NCBI GenBank assembly: GCA_036244855.1
Contig: BQKZ01001110.1
Span: 35,958 to 99,957, forward strand
Origin: Temnopleurus reevesii
Taxonomy: Eukaryota; Echinodermata; Echinoidea; Temnopleuroida; Temnopleuridae
Reading direction: 5' to 3'
Length of the DNA: 64,000 nt
Each line of letters starts with the position of its first letter. Positions within the stretch are counted from its first letter, which is position 1. Position numbers and translations under genes: made by a program. Positions 1 to 13,800 of the stretch are shown in pieces. Under the pieces are notes generated by a model, which did not search any database, was not told where the DNA came from, and saw only the letters and a list, made by a program, of their open reading frames with translations.

Positions 1-50
1 ACCACCACCACCCGCTCCCCTCAACTACCATCACCATGACAACCACCCAG
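1..50 (+). other. Intron end before the P-loop exon
   Basis: A C-rich stretch ends in the acceptor CACCCAG at 44-50. The first coding base (51) completes the Thr codon of the usual [11 protein letters not shown] motif, so at least the N-terminal SH3-like subdomain and the first ~178 residues lie upstream of the window. Confidence 0.85.
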
Positions 51-171
51 CGGAGAGTCAGGTGCAGGGAAAACAGAAAACACCAAAAAGGTCATCCAGT
101 ATTTTGCCAACATTGCTAGTGTATCCACCGGAGGCAAACTTCAACAGGAGACGCCAGAAGGCGGGAAGAAG
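51..171 (+). CDS. Mhc: MHC exon: P-loop and loop 1
   Basis: Encodes GESGAGKT (Walker A, 52-75) followed by [16 protein letters not shown], then loop 1 rich in Gly, Gln and Lys ending GGKK. The P-loop binds the ATP phosphates, and loop 1 tunes ADP release in this family. The exon ends in phase 0 at the donor AAG|GTACC. Loop 1 is here carried by a single exon boundary; I see no alternative copy in the following intron. Confidence 0.96.
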
Positions 172-3100
172 GTACCATGTTATATAAAGCCGCGCACGAT
201 CGAGAGCTTGCGCAGAACCACTGTGTTTTTTATTCGTTTCCAGTTTTGGCGCCACTTCTCTGTTACCATAGTTACGGCCCTTTGGTCGCTGGGAAAGCCA
301 AGTCGATGCAAAATTATTTTTTTTTTAATATTACTTTTGGCGTGTTGCAAAGATTTTGATTGTTTGCAGTTAGTTTGAAGACGATTTGGCCCTGTGACTA
401 CATGTATAACCAAAAAAAAATCGTAAAGGATTCTTGTTCAGAGTATCTGCATAGTTTGGACAAAGAAAATCAGATCGTCTTCAATTGCTTTAACCTGAAG
501 TTTCGAAACACATTTTGATATTTACTCAAATTGATTAAAAAACTGCGATCTAAAAGTTGAAATATAATATCAAAAGGACGGGGATTTAAATCTGAATTGT
601 GTTTTTTAAAGATTACTTATTTATCATTTAAAAAGGTATTGCTCATTTATTAAAATCAAGAAAAATTTTGATGTCACGTTACTTGAAACTAGACCCATAT
701 ATCCTTTAACTTTTATCTTGTTTCCTTCATGCAACGGTCCTGTATAATACGACTAGTTAGTGAAGAAAACGACTCGTAGCCATGGTAGCTGAGAGTGGCG
801 CCATTTCTAGTAATGTGCAGTGTGTTCATTTTTTTTGTCCGTCTGTACCACTCTAAATGAGTCGAATTGTTACGTCACAGTTTAGTAACTTTTCTGCGCT
901 AATATCAGCAGCTGCTGCGTATATCACTCTTTCGTAATCTTTTATAAATGTACAAACAACCGAATTCATACCAAACACATCTCATTCGCAAGATACGATT
1001 GTATATCAGTCGAGACATTTTATACTCCTGCGCAGATCTCGCACGACGTTCATTCATCTGGGCGTGCGCGTAACACAAACGGAATATTGCGCAGTGTTCT
1101 CGTCGCCATTAATGTACTTCAAAATCAATAGATTTTGCAAATTCTGACTCCAAAATTGCGTTTGAATGTTTGATAACATTCCTTTCAAGCTAGCTACGAA
1201 GACAGAATTTTTCACGTTAACCGTAATCAGTCAGCTACGCAATGGCAGAATCTGACGTTAAGGTAGTACCCCATCTGGGGTGCGGATGCTAATTTGTTGT
1301 TTTCCTCTGTTCACCAACATTTTTAGTAACGAAGATGGCGGTCTGTTGGGTATTTCCACTTATCACGTGATGCTGGGACTAGAGAAATATCGACAAACTT
1401 TCTTTGCCATGTTTAGTCTCTCCCTTGAAATTATTTCTAATGAACTTTTTAAAGAAAAAGAAAACCGCTTACACTTTACTGGGATATTTTTAACGTTATC
1501 AAGACTCTAATCTGTTTCTGTTGAGACAAAACACAAGACGAAATCACGATTAAACTTACATTGCTTTATCAAAAATTATCCTTCATTGCCCGCGGTTTTC
1601 TTACTTAGAATTGACCCTATCTATTATTTCTATCAAATAAATATTGCAACTTGAAACTTTCTAATATTGTCTTTAAATTTGTTGAACAAAAAACTCAATT
1701 TTTACACTTAAACTATAACCGTTTTAACACGAAAATCTATCAAAAGTACTGAACTTGGACATTTACAATGGAAAGCATGAACATATATGATATAATTATT
1801 ATTATTATTATTATATACATGATAAATTCGTTTAAAACATTGAGTCAACGTAAATGAACTCATTACATTCCTTAACTATATGGCTTTGAGGGTTTCTGTC
1901 GATTCAGATTGTCTTTCTCTAGGCCGCAGCACGGCGGGCTACGGCACGTTTTGTGATCGAGTGTGATAACACCCAACAGAGTCACCTTTGACCTTTTGTG
2001 TTAGGCTTAGGGATAAGTACGTTACCAGTAAGTAGGTCGAGAACATGCTGTAGGTCAAAGGGCTCTGAGGTCAATGAACTTTCTCGTCTGTAATTACCAA
2101 ACATTGACTTTCTTGTCGAATAGATCCACCGCATGTCCTCGGATCAATCTGTGGTATTTGTTACACGTCAATGTGGAGGTTTTGACCGTGCTGTAGGTCA
2201 AAGGGCAAAGAGGTCGTTGACCTTTGAAAGGTCAAGATCTCCTTACCGGGAGACGCACAGCATGGCTATAAATCCCAACTCGGTTAGTGATTTTTGTCCC
2301 AAGTCCGCACAGTCTCGACAAGAAATTCCAGAACCATGCGTCCAAAACAACAAAGAAACATTTAAAGAGGTCAAAGGTCGTTGACCCTTTCGAGGTCATC
2401 GACCTAACCCTTATTGAACATCTTAACATGGATCTGGATTATATCTTATTCGATTTCCCTTTTCAAAAAGAAAATCAAGAAAATCCAAAATGGCGCCGGC
2501 GTGGTTTGGTCCATGCTTTAGTGAGAGGCAACAAACTTGTCACGTTAGCCTCAACACAAGGCTCGTGGCCGTCCCTTTACCTTCTGCATAGCATGAGACT
2601 GGATCAAAGACTATCAGGGAAAGCTAACCATGCTTGAATGTTGTCTCGTGGGATACAAGTAGTAAATGATTGGTTTCAAATCAATCATGTTTACGGTTAC
2701 ATAAGACACACAGAATCCTATCGTGTTGTTTTTACCAATAGCAAGTCAATCGCTTCATTGTGTCTTATGTAACAAAACCAAATTCGACTATGAAAAGGCC
2801 AATCTTCTAGAATGTAATGATAGTAAGATGTTATATCACAAGTAATTTTACAGAGTATACTTAGTTCATAATCTAGAAAACCGTATAAGCAAATAGAAGA
2901 AGAGTAGTTTTTATGATATATGTAGTAGATTGCAAAGAATTCATTCATCCATGCGACGCACCAATCAAAGATAAGTCAACTGGCGAGAGTTCTGGATGGA
3001 AGTGACTACCAATTCCTTGAAGCTCCCTGTCAAGTCTAGAGGCAAAGATATTTCGATTCTGATGAATCCTCCAGTCAGGTAAAACCCATCTGATCTGAAG

Positions 3101-6100
3101 CTGGATAGTTCATTTTTGGATAAGATAGAACTGTTTAAAGATCTTTTATAAAGGCTATTTTGTTGTAAGAGATACCCTTTGTTACTTGGAGATATGAAGA
3201 AATGACAAAGAAAAATTGCATTCGTATGAATATGCAATGTTTAGTCGAGATGATTAGACTTCATATTAACTATTTTCCTACATATGTTGTCCTCTTTCGC
3301 AAGAGGCTGTGAGAGAAGTGCACAAAATATCAGACAAAGTCATGAAACTGTCCACTTTTAATCAGCCAAAAACGTATAAATTTCTATTTTCTTGAAGATG
3401 TGTCGTATTATCTACAAACTTACAAAGGGTATTTCACCATACGCAACGTGTAAACTAAGGTAGAATATATTGATAAGAATCCTCGCTCGCAATATGCATG
3501 GGGAAAAACATTCTGCAAATGGTGCATTTTTTCGTTACGCATGGGTAAAGACCAAGAATAAGCAGTCGAAATGTTATGTAAATGTGTATGAAAACGACGC
3601 ATGCGCATTGCATGCTATTGCATCGTTCACTATGACAACCATTCCTTCCAACCAATCACAACCAGGGAAATCTCGAGGACCAAGTCATCCAGACCAATCC
3701 TCCTCTCGAAGCTTTCGGTAACGCCAAGACCATCAGAAACGATAACTCCTCCCGTTTCGTAAGTACCAAATCATTCTGCTATGCCCCCAACGCACCCTAT
3801 ATAGGCGCATCCTTGATGTTTTAGCAAAAGTGGAATAATTTCTAGAGAATCAAAAAAGAGGATGTGATTACTGCTAATTTTTTCTTTAAAAGTTGTGAAT
3901 TTTAAATTCTAAATTTAGAGGTCTGGAAAGATCCTGAGTACCATTAGCTTCAGCTATTCACAATAGTGGTTTATTTACTCAATTACTCATTATAATAAGA
4001 GGCATTTCCTAACCCTTCTATTTTGGGAGCTTTTAAAAAGCAGTTAACTTTAATAAGGGCTGATATACAATATTTGGTAAAAAAAAATTATAACGAATGG
4101 TCTGTGCTTTCTATTATAACAAAAAGGAAGGGCAGACATGGTCAAAGTAATTTTTCCTGAGATAGCTTTATGTCCCCAAATATTCCTCCAGATTTTGAAG
4201 ATGTTTAACTTTTGTAATTATGTATTTACATAAATATTCATTAATAAATAGTTATTTTTGTCTACTAGGCCCATTGGTAGATAAATTTTAGTATTGAAAA
4301 GGCTACCCTGTATAAAAAAAAAAGACCTAATGAATAAATAAATAAATACTGGTAGCTCAACAAAATTCTGAAGGATTTGATCATTAATAGGAAGGAAAAA
4401 AGAAGAAGAGGTATATGAAATATATACAGGAGGGTAAACCTGGGGCCATTTCATAAAAATTTGTCAGTGCGTCAAGAGCGGATTGTCCGACAGTTGCTAT
4501 AACAACAGTCAACGGCAGTGGTTTTAAGCCAATCAGAATCAAAGATTTCACTGGATTTCTCCGCTGACTTATTTTATTACTGACAAAGTTTCATGAAATG
4601 GCCTCCAAAGAATTCCCCAGCTATCTGTTCATACCATATATTTTTGTCTATCTCTACCACAGGGTAAATTCATCCGTATTCACTTCGGAACAAGCGGCAA
4701 ACTGGCAGGAGCCGATATTGAGACATGTAAGTTTATATAATCATAATAACTCATTAAATAGCACTTAATACAAAGTGTTTCTGAGCACTCATCTATATGA
4801 ATAACCAGGCTATAGCATCGAGGAATTTGATCCTGTCAGCACCCATATACATCACCCGAGTTGAGTACAGCACAATGTAGATTTTTTTTTTCTTTTTGAA
4901 ATCTAGTCTAAAGCATATTTCAAGATAATTCCGATTTATTAGTAGTCCTGACCAATCAAAGCACATTGTTAAATGCAAGTTTCAATTATAATATGACGAT
5001 GATCAATAAGATGACGCATCAACTAATCGACATTCCAGCTGATCAGTTAAAGCTAGACACAGAGCAACCTGGGGCCGATTGCTCGAAATGGTCTTAGCTA
5101 TCCTCTTCTTGCGAAGACGTATTGAATTTTTGTGCCACCCTCGTAACATAGACATTAGCATTAATACGACTATGTTAAGAGGGTGGAACAAGAAGTTAAG
5201 ACGCCTTAGCATGAAGAGGATAGCTAAGACTATTTCGTGCAATTGGCCCCAGAGATCCCAGTTAGCGGTTTGTCACGTCCCTACCCAGCGATCCCTTTTC
5301 CCTCGAATACTTCCCGTTCGTGGAATGGTCCTCCTGATGTCATGGTTTCGCCGTCTTTGTCGGACATCTACAACTCGTAATATCAATATTCCTCTCTCAC
5401 CGACCTGTGAAAATTTATTAATATTCATCAATAGTTATTAAAGTGGGTTCTTAGATCGTAGCATGTTTTTTAAGAGAAATACAGCCAACTAATGTTTGAT
5501 AATATACCTTGAATGTCAAATGCACGATATAGGGAGAAGAAGGCGAATGCGATAAAAGATGAAGATGAAGAAGAACAACGGGAAGAAGATAAAAGATGAA
5601 GAAGAATAAGTATAAAAAGAAGAAGAAGAAAAAGAAGAAGAACAAAACAGACTTTGAGACAATCAAACTCGAAAACTCCATATTGTTATTATACAGTCAT
5701 CGTTTATAGCCTTTACTGTGCCAGGAAATATATAATAAAATTTCTATTTCCATTTCAGACCTTCTTGAGAAATCTCGTGTGATCAGACAGAACGGTGTTG
5801 AGAGGTCCTACCATATCTTCTACCAGATCTGCTCTGGATACAGACAAGACGTCTTGGGTAAGCTGAGAGGGCGCTACACAGATTTACTACCATTTTCTCA
5901 ACAATGAAATTCATAAAGATAATGATAATGATAAAGAATAATAATGATTATCATTCTGATAATAATCAGAGAGAACGGTGTTGAGATATCCTACCATATA
6001 TTCTATCAGATCACATATGGAAATAGACAAGATGTCTTGGGTAAGCTGAGAGGGCGCTGTACAAATGCAAACTCAATAGTAAAATGTTTATTCAATGATA

Positions 6101-7819
6101 GTTAATGGTTGTTTTTAATAATGTTATTGATAATGTACATTGTGTATATTAGAGATATATATACAAACCTTTTCTAGGCGATGTAAGTCGATTAGGACAT
6201 GTGGGTGCTCAATTCTTCCTACCAATAGGGGTCAAACCCATTCCCCTCACCTGGGTTGATTGCAGCATGATGTGGATCAATTTCTTTTTTGAAAAAAATT
6301 ATCGCCACGGGTGGGTTTCATCCACCACCCTCTGGTTGTAAGGCGAAATTAGAATCACTGCACACGTTTTATTTTCAAATGATGTCATTGCTTGAATTGA
6401 TTGTCACCGTAAAGTTCTACGTCAATACACATCTTTCATTTAATTACAGATAAACTCTTGCTCGAGAAGTCTTGCAAGAGCTACAAATTCAGCAACCAGG
6501 GTGAAACCGAGATCGACGGTGTCAATGACGTTGAGGAATTCAAGCTTACCGATGTAAGAATTAATTTATTACATAAAATGATAAATATACATGCAATTTA
6601 TATAGCGCACGTATCCACTCTGCTGAGTGCTCAAGGTGCTTTGCATTATTATTATTCTGGATTGAGCCCGGCGTACACCAGCGCACATGACATTTCAAGG
6701 AATAAATATTCCTACTAGGTACCCATTAACCTCACCTGGGTTGAGTGCAGCACAATGTGGATGAATTTCTTGCTGAAGGTCGTAGATGGATCGCATGATT
6801 GTCGCAGGGTCCTTAGTTCCAGTCACACGTAAGTCCGATTCGATACGATTTTCATTCCAGTTGAGTCTTCTGTTGAGATCTTAGATGAGAGTTCATATAC
6901 CTTTGGGGGAAGTTAACCATGGCACTTAGGACTCAACTGGACTAAGATTCGTGTTGAATCGGCGCTTATATCTTATCGTCACCGATTTTACGAACCGGCC
7001 TACTAGCGAGGGGTGGTTGCGAACCAGTCGTAGCAATTGAATTGAAATAAATGTGGTATGTCATTGTACTTGACGCTATGTCGAGGTTACTACAGTAGGT
7101 GTTCAAGCAGCGACCACGTAGTTACAGGCCGTTTCGTAAGAACGTTGATGTAATATTAAAAAAGTAACATTATTTTCCTACTTCAGACCTGTAAATGCAT
7201 GTTTCTGCCCTCTCTTCCATGAAAAACACGATATAATCTATTTCCGCATAATGAAGTGGGTCATTGACACTAGAGTTGTACGCCATGTATTGAAATTATG
7301 CGGACACAACAATAAAAAACCGGGGGCCATATCATAAAAATAGTCAGTGCGACAAGAGCGGATTTTCCGACAGTTGCTATAACAACAGTCAGCGGCAGTG
7401 TTTTAAGCCAGTCAGAATCAAGGATTTCACTGGAATTGTCTCCACTGACTAATTTTGTTGCTGACAAAGTGCATGAAATGATGTCCCGTTCTGATTTGAA
7501 TTACATTACAAGGGAGCATTGAATTGGCGTTCGACTTAATTTTTCGGAAATAGATTATATCGTTTTTAAAGTGAGTTTTCACTCTCTTTCCATTTATGTG
7601 TGGTTCAGTGGTAGAGCGTCTGCCCCATGAACGGAAGGTCGTGGGTTCGATCCCCGGCCGAGTCATACCAAAGACTTATAAAAATGGGACCATCTGCCTT
7701 CTCGCAGGCGCTCGGCATTTAAGAAACGAGAAGAGTAGTAATAACTTTATGTTATGCAGGGCCCGCTGGAAGTGCAGCTAGCTTACAGCTGAATGTGGCT
7801 ACCCTGGGTCAATAAGATA

Positions 7820-7855
<36 letters not shown>

Positions 7856-10800
7856 CATTATTATTATTATTATTATTATGTCTCTCTCTGAATAGGACGC
7901 CTTGGATATCCTCGGCTTCTCACAAGAAGAGAAGATGTCCATGTACAAGATGTGTGCTGGTATCATGCACTTTGGTAACGTCGAATGGAAGCAGAGACCC
8001 CGCGAGGAGCAGGCCGAAATCGAGCAGGGAGATGGTAATTATAATGATTATGATTATGATACCAATATTCACCAGGGGCCGATTGCTCGAGGGGCCGATT
8101 AGCTATCCTCTTCCAGCTAAGACGTCTTGACTTCTTGTGTCATCCTCGTAGCATAGACATTAGCGTCGATACGACTGTGTTCAGAGGGTTGCGCAAGAAC
8201 TTAAGACGCCTTAGCATGAAGAGGATAGCTAAGACTATTTCGTGCAATTGGCCCCAGATTCTGTCATTTTGAAATTGCATTTATCTAATTTATTTACTGA
8301 TTTATTTATTTATTAGAACATATTTACAGAGGACAAAAACATGATCAGCATACAAACTGTTTAAACATCATGGTCCTCTAGGGAAACAATACATAAATAT
8401 ATATAAAGTAACAAAAATAACAACATAAGAAGACTAACAGAAGAATGAATATTAAGGAAGATTAAAATAAGAACGATGGAATAATATATGGAAAGGGTTT
8501 AAATATTATAATGTCAGCATAAAAATAACAGATTCAAGGTAAAATACAAAGATTATAAGGTCAGCATAAGAATAGCATTAGCAGAGTAGTTTAACAACGG
8601 GGAAAATATGTTTTTTTATGATTCCGTAATTTTTTTAAAATCTATTATGCAGTGAAGGGGGTAATATATTTTAGATGTGAATAGCAGCGTATTTTAAGTT
8701 TTGTCTATAAATTTTATGTTAGGTCGGGATAGAATTTACAAACAATTGAACAACAATACTTGGATTCCAGTTTGCATAAATTACCTGTTGCCTGGGCAAT
8801 CCTCAGGAAAGCTTTCGAGTCATAAAGACAACTTTTGTGTATAAAGAACGCATAAAATTGGCATCTATTTAGTAAAACCGACTATTTCTTTCTGATGAAG
8901 TTTCCATCCATGGATCTCTTGTATTGGTTAATGATCTAGCTTATCTTCCCTTGTTTGAGACGATGGCCTAATTCTATCCCCGAACAGTGGTTCGGAGGAT
9001 ATTATGGATTTGGCCTCGAAGCGCCGCCGCCGAGTCCGTCGCACTGAGTTCTTGTCCGACCATCTTCAAGTTTGGTGTCAAAGATGGCTTATCGGTAGAA
9101 TACGGAGCCCATTGATTTTGTTTCAGGGATACAAGTGCTCGGCTGCGCAACCCACCGAGCGTACAATGTTTCGTTCTGTTAGTGCTTTATCATGTTTGTT
9201 TATTTGGGTTTTTTTTTTCTCTTTACCTCCAGTCATTGACAAGGTCTCCTTCATCTTCGGTGTCAACAACCAGGAGCTCCAGAAGAACTTGCTAAAGCCC
9301 CGTATCAAGGTCGGAAACGAGTATGTGTCCCAGGGACGTACCAAGGCTCAGGTATGTTGTTGTTTTTTCTCTTTTCCATATAAAAAGTAACAGATTAAAA
9401 TACAAAGAAAGAAAATAATCATGATAAATATAGATAAGTGAATAATAATTGGCTGGAAGCTATACTCAGAAGCTCCAGAAGAACTTGCTGAAGCCACGTA
9501 TCAAGGTCGGAAACGAGTATGTGTCCCAGGGACATACCAAGGCTCAGGTATGTTGTTGTTTGTATTTTCTCTTTTCCATGTAAAAAGTAAAAAATTAAAA
9601 TACAAACACATAATCAATAAATGAATCAAATGAGAAAGAAAAAAATCATAATACATATAGATGAATAAATAATAATTGGCTGGAAGCTCTACTCAGGAGC
9701 TCCAGAAGAACTTGTTGAAGCCACGTATCAAGGTCGGAAACGAGTATGTTTCCTAGGGACGTACCAAGGCTCAGGTATGTTGTTGTTGTTATTGTTGTTG
9801 TTTTTCTAATCACCATTATTATTTTTGACTGTATATATTTGAATTATCAAAATATCTGAAAAATGGTAGGAGCAGTATCAAATGGGGTAATGGTACATTC
9901 TTAGAAACTTGCGCAATGTTTGACATTTTTTATTATAATTACCATATTATTTTTGACTGTATGTATCTAAATTCTCAAAAGAACTGAAAAATAAAATGAT
10001 TTGATTTGATTTGATTTGATATTATCGTTGTGTCTGCTAGGTTGTCTACTCTGTTGGTGCCTTGGCCAAGGCCATCTACAACCGTCTACAACAAAAGGGG
10101 TTGTTGGTTAATCCGAACGTAAGGTGTATTTAAATGCTCAAAAGAACTGAATAATAACGTAATTTGATTTGATTTGATTTGATTTGATTATATCGTTGTG
10201 TCTGCTATATAGGTTGTCTACTCTGTTGGTGCCTTGGCCAAGGCCATCTACAACCGTCTACAACAAAAGGGTTGTTGGTTAATCCGAACAGAAGGTGTAT
10301 TTAAATTCTAAAAAGAACTGAAAAATAATTTGATTTGATTTGATATTATCGTTGTGTCTGGTAGGTCGTCTACTCTGTTGGTGCCTTGGCCAAGGCCATC
10401 TACAACCGTCTATTCTCCTGGTTGGTGAACCGTGTCAACAAGACTCTGGCCACCAAGGCAACCAAGGCTTTCTTCATTGGTGTGCTCGACATCGCTGGCT
10501 TCGAGATCTTCGACGTGAGTATTAACCCATTTACAAATGGAATCGGATGTTCCCTGCACAAAATCAATGGGAATTGCCAGGGGCGGAACCAGGATTTTTT
10601 TAAAGGGGGTGGACGTGGCACATGCGTCGATTTGTTGATTTTATTAATCAGTGCTTTGTAGTTTTTGATGATATGATTGATACAAGTGCTACAAGAAATA
10701 AATCTTTCTGATCAATATGGTGGCAGCGGTGGGATGTGAAATATGCCTTTACATTATTCTTTATGTCTTCCAAAGATATCATGGATCATAAGTATTTCAT

Positions 10801-13800
10801 AAATCGTAGTTTTTACAGCATGTACAGTTGCATCTAAAGCAACAGAAATTTACTTTGCCTCAATTTAGAGTATATCCAAAGGAAGATGGTGACCAACATT
10901 TTAAGCAATATTTTTCGGGGTTTTCTTTTTACAAGGGTAAGCTTTGTTCAAGCATGTTTATCCGGTAGAGTTTTATCCCATATTGTTCACAGTTGCACGT
11001 TCTCCTTTTAACAAATCCGGGGTAAATATTTACTCATCCAGAATATAATTGTAACGGAGCCATAATCTTATTGACCTATTGCTGAGCGACCGGTGATTTC
11101 CCTGGTAATACGCAAGGTAACCATTCTCTCTTGCTTGTTAATCTACAGTTCAACAGCTTCGAGCAGATCTGTATCAACTTGACCAACGAGAAGCTCCAGC
11201 AGTTCTTCAACCATCACATGTTCATCCTTGAGCAGGAAGAGTACAAGAGGGAAGGCATCAACTGGACCTTCATCGATTTCGGTCTCGATCTCCAGGACAC
11301 CATCACCCTCATCGAAGGAGTGAGTCTTATTTTCTGGGAGATTTCTCCTTAATGATAATAATAACGATAGTAGCGAGCTCTTGTATAGCGCAAGTGACGA
11401 CTGATGGCTCTCTCTGTGCGCTGAAATTGATGAATTCAAGAGAGCAGTGACGAGATGGCAGCAATCAGATACAGCGCCTTCCCCCTTTTACGATCCCTGC
11501 ATAAGAATTAAGGGTTTAATTGTTTATTTCATTTTTAGTGAATTATGCTTTAAGATTTACCATCGTAACTGACCAAAACATTTATAATTGACTATGGTGC
11601 TTTACCAGCTATGATCGTAACCGATCAAACCGTTTACTTCATTATTAGTGGCTTAAGCGCGTTACCGCTTACTGATCAAAGAGTTTATTTAATGTATCGT
11701 GGATTAAGGTGCTTTATCAGTTACGACCGTGACTGATCAAAACGTTCACTGGATTCAATGATATATTCGTCATAAGTAGAGAAATGATACATGAGTACAA
11801 CTATATATATTAAGGGTTTACACCCCTTTATACATCTATAAAGATATCGATAAGTATGTTTATAAAAATTATTAGCAATTGATACTTTAAAGTATTTTTT
11901 TTAAAGTTTTTATAAATGTCTTTAAACCATCTTCTTTGAAATAAACTAACCCTTCCCTTCTGATAATAATAATGATGATAATAATGATAATAATAATAAT
12001 AATAATAATGTTAATAATGATAATAATAATAATAATAACAATAATAATAATAATAATAATGATAATGAACCTGTTTTTAATATAGCGCTTATCACTCGCT
12101 CGGGGAAAGTCCCTAGGCGCTTTGAAAGAATGATGAATAGAGATTAAGAAATACTAATATAATAATCTAATCTCCTTCAACAGCAAATGGGTGTGTTCGC
12201 CGTGCTTGAGGAGGAGTGTATGTTCCCCAAGGCCACCGATTTCACCTTCTTGGAGAAACTGCTCAAGCAGCATGCCGGTAGCCAGAAGATCACCAAGCCC
12301 GGTGTCGGAGGACATAAGAAGGAGAAGAAACACGCCGTTCACTTCGAAATCCATCACTACGCCGGAACCGTAAGTTCAGTCGCATAGAAGAGATTGCGAC
12401 CACTTGTAAAGCTTAAAGGTAGAGATTCGTAATGGTCGGGATGCATTAATTGATATCAAACGGGCTTGCGTATTCACATTTTTTTAGTTTGACGTATTTT
12501 AGTTTGAAAATGCCGATCAGCCGTTATTCCTACGATGTGCTAAATGAATCGCATGGGGGCCGACCGGGCGGGATTGATGGGGTGACAGGTAGTATTGTGT
12601 GCAGTGTGTGCGTTCATTTTGCATTCATTTTGTACGTAAAGCAATGTTGAGTTGGGGAGAGCGACGTGCGTCGTCATTTTTTTTCGACATTTAAGCCATT
12701 TCTAGATCGATTTTATTAAAACAAACTATGAACATGCTCTAATTTGCTATTGGAAAACTGTATTATTTTAATGATTTCACTACAGCTCACAAAGTAGTTA
12801 AATATCGAAAGCGCCATATCTCCCAAAACTCATCTCTCTGTTTAAAGGGGAACTACACTCAGACATTAAATTGCTATCATTAAATGAAGAAAAATAAGAT
12901 GAACAAACTGTGAAAATTTGAGCAAAATCGGATAATCCATTCAAAACTTATGAATTTTCAAAGTTTTTATTTACACCGCTCATGGGCTCCTTAAATTGGC
13001 AAACGTACAGGCACAAAATGGCTGCCAACATGGAGAACTCTCCATTCGCTTTGTACACAAAATTTCACATTTTCCTCTTTTTCCAGAAAAGTAGACAAAA
13101 TTTTGGTTCTTCGGTTAAATATATTATAGCCACATCAATTCTGCAAGCATTCCAGAAAGAACGGTGTTGATTCCTCATTTGAAATATGATATTGATCCAT
13201 TTTCAATAAATTTATATACAAAGTGAATTAGGAGTTCTCCATGTATGACATCACAGATTATGCTAATTAGCTATACGCATGCCAATTCAAGGATGCCCAG
13301 CACAGGTGGAAATGATAACTTTGAAAATTTATAACTTTTGAACGGATTATCCAATTTTGCTCAAATTTTTACAGTTTGTTCATCTGAATTTTCTTCATTT
13401 ACTGACAGTACATTATTGTCTGGGTGTAATTCCCCTTTAAGTACATGATTTCCCATATACTTACGATTGATATCAGTCATGCGATTAAATTGAAATTTGA
13501 CGGGGTGCAGATCCGTAACACTTCAAACTTGCAATGTCCACTGTTGGATTGACCACGCCGAATCAACCGAAACTTCAAAATTTCAATGTTGCAATCACTA
13601 ATTGCTAAAACCGTCAATCCCATAGAGCCGAAGTTCTGAAAAAAAATCAAATTGGCTTACACTGCAATTAATTACTGGGGATCGATTCACCCAGCACCTG
13701 ATGGATGTTGGTATTGCAAATTGCTTAACATCTGCAATGTTTTTAGATCCTTCAATAATAATAATGATAATAATAGATGTAATTTATATAGCGCATTTAT

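Noticed and set aside
2287..2637. 116-codon open frame on + strand
   Set aside because: It overlaps the half-site cluster, has no recognisable domain and is not flanked by usable splice sites.
7590..7670. Functional tRNA gene
   Set aside because: Both pol III boxes are present, but the anticodon and acceptor stems do not pair and a body and ATT tail follow, so it is a SINE head.
9004..9232. Upstream extension of the KVGNEYV exon (Arg-rich N-terminal stretch)
   Set aside because: The frame is open by chance. The family alignment and the previous exon's phase require the acceptor at 9232.
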